Source: an uncultured Coriobacteriaceae bacterium (GTDB taxonomy: Bacteria; Actinomycetota; Coriobacteriia; Coriobacteriales; Atopobiaceae). From it: a stretch of 64,000 bases of DNA. Shown here piece by piece: positions 61,584 through 64,000 of the stretch. The notes below the pieces were generated by a model. That model was given only the letters and a program-made list of their open reading frames with translations. It was not told the origin of the DNA and did no database searches. The stretch covers positions 100,478-164,477 of the forward strand of contig CADAQM010000005.1 in NCBI GenBank assembly GCA_902790135.1, in the 5' to 3' direction. The translations under genes and the position numbers were made by a program. Every line of letters starts with the position of its first letter. The first letter of the stretch is position 1.

Positions 61584-62714
61584 ATGGCAACCGCACAATC
61601 AGACAGGCGCCGCAGGTCTAGTTCGGGCTCCACGCGCCGCTCCAACTCGTCCCGCCGTTCCAACAGCTCGAACGGTCGCAAGCCGCTGCAGGGCCGTGAC
61701 ACGGGCTATCGCGTTGGCAGCAGCCGCCGCCAGACCTCATCTCGCAGCATCAATCCGCGCATCATCATCGTCGGTGTCGTGGGTATCCTGCTGATTATCG
61801 CCCTCGTCTTTGGCATCACGAGTTGCGTCAAGGGTTGCAGCTCACGCAGCACCAAGAAGGATGAGACCAAGGAGGTGAAGGTCAATCCTGAGGACAAGCG
61901 CGTTGCCTACGGCGTGAACGCCGAGCAGACCGATCGTCTCGCCGAGGTGCTCGACCGCAATGAGGCCTTTGCCGACATTGCCAAGAACGCCGACAAGATA
62001 ACCGATGAGCGCCTGATTGACCTCGCCATCGCCGAGCCCGAGGCCGTCGAGTTTGTGGCTGGAAGCGTCAAGGCGGACGGAAGCACACAGCCCTACGACG
62101 CCGCAGTTCCGCAGGGCGAATATCCCAAGCTTTACACCTTCGACCCACGCTGGGGCTATGCAACCTACGCTGATGGCATCATTGGCTCCACGGGCTCTGG
62201 CCCTGTCGCACTTTCGATTGCCTCGATGGGTCTGTCGGGCAAGACGACCTACGACCCCGCCACCATTGCCCAGGCAGTGACCTCCGCCAAGTTGGCCAGC
62301 GGTACGACAGGCATGGATGACTCCTTCCTCACCAACCACGCCTCCGAGGCCGGCCTAGCCGCCACGAGCGTCGAAGCTTCCTCCGATGGCATCTACATTC
62401 CGCTGGCTGAAGACGGTGTGCCGGTGGTCATCAAGCTCAAGAGCGACTCGGGCATCGGGTCGAACAACGCCCACTGGGCCGTAGTCATCAGCCTCAACTC
62501 CGACAACTCCATCACCGTGTATGACCCGACCTCGGCAATCGCCACATCGCATACCTGGTCGCTCGGGGCCGTCGCCAGCAAGACTGACACCGCCTACTCC
62601 GTGACCGTAGCTGCCGGCAGCGCGGCTGGCAGCGATGCCAACGCCAACGCCGACACCTCTCTCGACGGCACTGGCGAGGACACCGGCGAGGCAACGGGCG
62701 ACGAGTCCGCATAA
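61584..62714 (+). CDS. Membrane-anchored C39-like protein lacking the catalytic cysteine
   Basis: A 376-residue protein with a Ser/Arg-rich cytoplasmic N-terminus (residues 1-55), one membrane anchor ('IIIVGVVGILLIIALVFGIT') and an extracellular part. From about residue 180, 'YPKLYTFDPRWGYATYADGI' and 'GSTGSGPVALSIASMGLSG' match the Peptidase_C39_2 layout, but the nucleophile position in GCGP reads GSGP. 'NNAHWAVVISLNSDN' and 'ITVYDPTSAI' keep the His and Asp. It is therefore probably a binding rather than a cutting domain. The C-terminal 35 residues are Ala/Asp/Gly-rich. Confidence 0.75.
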   Translation: MATAQSDRRRRSSSGSTRRSNSSRRSNSSNGRKPLQGRDTGYRVGSSRRQTSSRSINPRIIIVGVVGILLIIALVFGITSCVKGCSSRSTKKDETKEVKVNPEDKRVAYGVNAEQTDRLAEVLDRNEAFADIAKNADKITDERLIDLAIAEPEAVEFVAGSVKADGSTQPYDAAVPQGEYPKLYTFDPRWGYATYADGIIGSTGSGPVALSIASMGLSGKTTYDPATIAQAVTSAKLASGTTGMDDSFLTNHASEAGLAATSVEASSDGIYIPLAEDGVPVVIKLKSDSGIGSNNAHWAVVISLNSDNSITVYDPTSAIATSHTWSLGAVASKTDTAYSVTVAAGSAAGSDANANADTSLDGTGEDTGEATGDESA

Positions 62715-62735
62715 GAGACGTCGACAAGCACAGCT

Positions 62736-62770
62736 ACGGGCCTGGAGGCAACTCCAGGCCCGTTTCTTTT
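62736..62770 (+). terminator. Rho-independent terminator
   Basis: ACGGGCCTGGAG and CTCCAGGCCCGT form a perfect 12-bp stem with a GCAA loop, followed by TTCTTTT. It ends the C39-like gene. Confidence 0.9.
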
Positions 62771-62857
62771 CACGGCAGATACTGGTCAGACCATGAGTTT
62801 TGGCGCATTGAGCCCGAAGGAACGGGCATCGGCCGCATTTGCGGAGCAGAAGGGTCA

Positions 62858-63019
62858 GAATCGTGCAAGTTACCCCGTTACTGTGTAATCCATCCGGGAC
62901 ACCTGCCTTCGGCCTGCATCTCCAGGCAAAGCCGACCAGCACTTTTGCCCTCTGGAGCCTGTCAGCTCAGCATGACGACAGCATAGCGTTACACAGTAAC
63001 GGGATTGCCTGCACGATTC
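62858..63019. repeat. 162-bp element with 31-bp terminal inverted repeats
   Basis: Left arm 62858-62888 and right arm 62989-63019 are inverted copies matching at 27 of 31 positions, sharing GAATCGTGCA and CCCGTTACTGTGTAA blocks. A second weaker inverted pair (CTCCAGGC / CTCTGGAG region) lies inside. It sits between the terminators of two convergent genes and encodes nothing. A MITE-like element, or an RNA hairpin, is possible; no target-site duplication is visible. Confidence 0.7.
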
Positions 63020-63075
63020 AGCCCTCGCCGTAACGGAAACCGACGAGCACGCATCAGCCTCACCCTGCGCAGCGA

Positions 63076-63109
63076 CAAAAGAAGGGACCCGCGCTCGGCG
63101 CGGGTCCCT
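63076..63109 (-). terminator. Rho-independent terminator of the phosphoglucomutase gene
   Basis: AGGGACCCGCGC and GCGCGGGTCCCT form a perfect 12-bp stem with a 3-base loop; reading leftwards it is followed by TCTTTTGTC. Confidence 0.85.
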
Positions 63110-63133
63110 GAACATGCCGTGTGGCGGTTGCTC

Positions 63134-64000
63134 CTAGGCGAAGATCTCCTCGGCAGCAGCGCGCAGCTTGGCCTCGATGGCCTCGGCGTCAGCGCGCGTG
63201 GCGCCCTTGGCGAACAGGTACGCCTTGATCTTGGGCTCGGTGCCGGACGGACGGAAGATGATCTTGTTGTCGTCCTCGAGCTGGTACTCGATCACGTTTG
63301 CGGGCGGCAGGACCTGCGGGGCCTCCTTCTGCAGGCCAGAGACGCGCGGCATCTCGGGGCCGGTGGCGAAGTCGGTCATGCCAACGACCTTCAGGCCGGC
63401 AATCTCGGTGAGCGGCTCCTCGCGGAGGCTCTTCATGAGGGCGGCCATCTTGTCGGCACCAGCGGCACCCGGGAACGAGGCGTTGACGATGCCGTTGATG
63501 TAATAGCCGTACTTCTGGTACAGGGCGTCCATGGCCTCATAGAGGTCCATGCCCTTGGAGGCGTAGTCAGAAGCCATTTCGACGCACATCTCGACGGCCA
63601 CGATGGCGTCCTTGTCGCGAGCGTGGGTGCCCACGAGGTAGCCATAGGACTCCTCGAAGCCCATGAGGTAGCGATCCTCCTCGCCAGCGTCCTTGAGCTG
63701 GTCGATCTGGTCGCCAATGTACTTGAAGCCGGTGAGGACGCGACGGAGCTCGAAGCCCTTGTCCTTGGCCAGCGCGTCAGGCATGGTGGAGGACACGATG
63801 GAGGTGACGGCGACCTTCTCCTTGGGATCCTCGCCGTTGGCCTCGGCCATCTTGATCAGCCAGTCCATAAGCAGGACGCCCATCTCGTTGCCGGAGAGCA
63901 GCTTGTACTCGCCGTCGTGCGGGATGGCGGTGCCCATGCGGTCGGCGTCCGGGTCGGTGGCCACGACCAGGTTGGGCTTGACCTCCTCGGCGAGCTTGAG
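63134..64000 (-). CDS. Phosphoglucomutase/phosphomannomutase, C-terminal part
   Basis: The gene runs off the right edge; 288 residues are visible. 'NLVVATDPDADRMGTAIPHD' is the metal-binding loop of the alpha-D-phosphohexomutase family, 'GFEESYGYLVGTHARDKDAI' binds sugar, and 'IIFRPSGTEPKIKAYLFAKG' is the C-terminal phosphate-binding loop. It interconverts hexose 1- and 6-phosphates, and so could supply glucose-1-phosphate to rfbA nearby. The N-terminal catalytic serine lies outside the window. Confidence 0.92.
   Translation of the reverse strand, partial: LKLAEEVKPNLVVATDPDADRMGTAIPHDGEYKLLSGNEMGVLLMDWLIKMAEANGEDPKEKVAVTSIVSSTMPDALAKDKGFELRRVLTGFKYIGDQIDQLKDAGEEDRYLMGFEESYGYLVGTHARDKDAIVAVEMCVEMASDYASKGMDLYEAMDALYQKYGYYINGIVNASFPGAAGADKMAALMKSLREEPLTEIAGLKVVGMTDFATGPEMPRVSGLQKEAPQVLPPANVIEYQLEDDNKIIFRPSGTEPKIKAYLFAKGATRADAEAIEAKLRAAAEEIFA

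Noticed and set aside
62839..63033. Small open frame inside the inverted-repeat element
   Set aside because: Similar peptide pieces appear when either strand of the repeat is read, which follows from the inverted repeats; no ribosome site precedes it.

Overview
The window is high-GC bacterial DNA packed with genes, with strong AGGAGG-type ribosome sites and many GTG and some TTG starts. The gene set suggests an anaerobic, Gram-positive, high-GC actinobacterium, most likely of the Coriobacteriia (Olsenella/Atopobium-like). It includes the oxygen-independent cobalamin pathway, MurT/GatD, the Asp23-DUF2273-AmaP envelope-stress cluster, an LCP protein and an NHLM-type peptide exporter. The taxon is an inference from gene content; no 16S or other marker lies in the window.

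Layout. 1-3.4 kb: the end of a sigma factor, a STAS anti-sigma antagonist and a membrane SpoIIE-type phosphatase fused to an RsbW-like kinase, forming a partner-switching module. 3.4-10.3 kb: a small leader-peptide gene, a membrane protein and an NHLM-type bacteriocin export operon (short membrane-fusion protein, C39-peptidase ABC exporter, second ABC exporter), followed by a conserved unknown. 10.3-16.7 kb: Nudix hydrolase, polysaccharide deacetylase, DUF697 GTPase, methyltransferase, and a GmrSD-like DUF262/DUF1524 protein with a C-terminal RAMA-like domain. 16.9-18.1 kb: cysK behind a clear promoter that overlaps an Rrf2-type palindrome. 18.1-23.4 kb: envelope cluster (GatD, MurT, Asp23, DUF2273, AmaP, LCP). 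23.4-25.3 kb: gpsA and a YebC-family regulator.

25.5-46.7 kb: about 21 kb of closely packed minus-strand genes, many overlapping by 1-11 bases. These encode almost the whole anaerobic B12 pathway (cbiK, D, F, GH, J, ET, A, B, P, C, cobD, cobT, cobC, cobU, cobS) plus an ABC transporter, two NEAT-like surface proteins and a cysteine-rich small-domain protein. The transcript starts with a cobalamin-riboswitch-like leader. cbiL, the C20 methyltransferase, is not in the window. CbiK carries a lipoprotein/Tat-like signal and is predicted to work outside the membrane.

46.8-64 kb: an unknown gene, lgt, Nfu, a U32 peptidase, tyrS, a class A penicillin-binding protein, argR, an AT-richer OafA-type acyltransferase with an SGNH domain, dTDP-rhamnose genes rfbB/rfbD/rfbA (rfbC absent here), a GtrA-like protein, a secreted C39-like protein lacking its catalytic cysteine, a 162-bp element with 31-bp inverted repeats, and the 3' part of a phosphoglucomutase gene cut by the window edge.

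No rRNA, tRNA, CRISPR array, insertion sequence or prophage was seen. Most other long open frames lie antisense to the genes listed and are side effects of high GC content.
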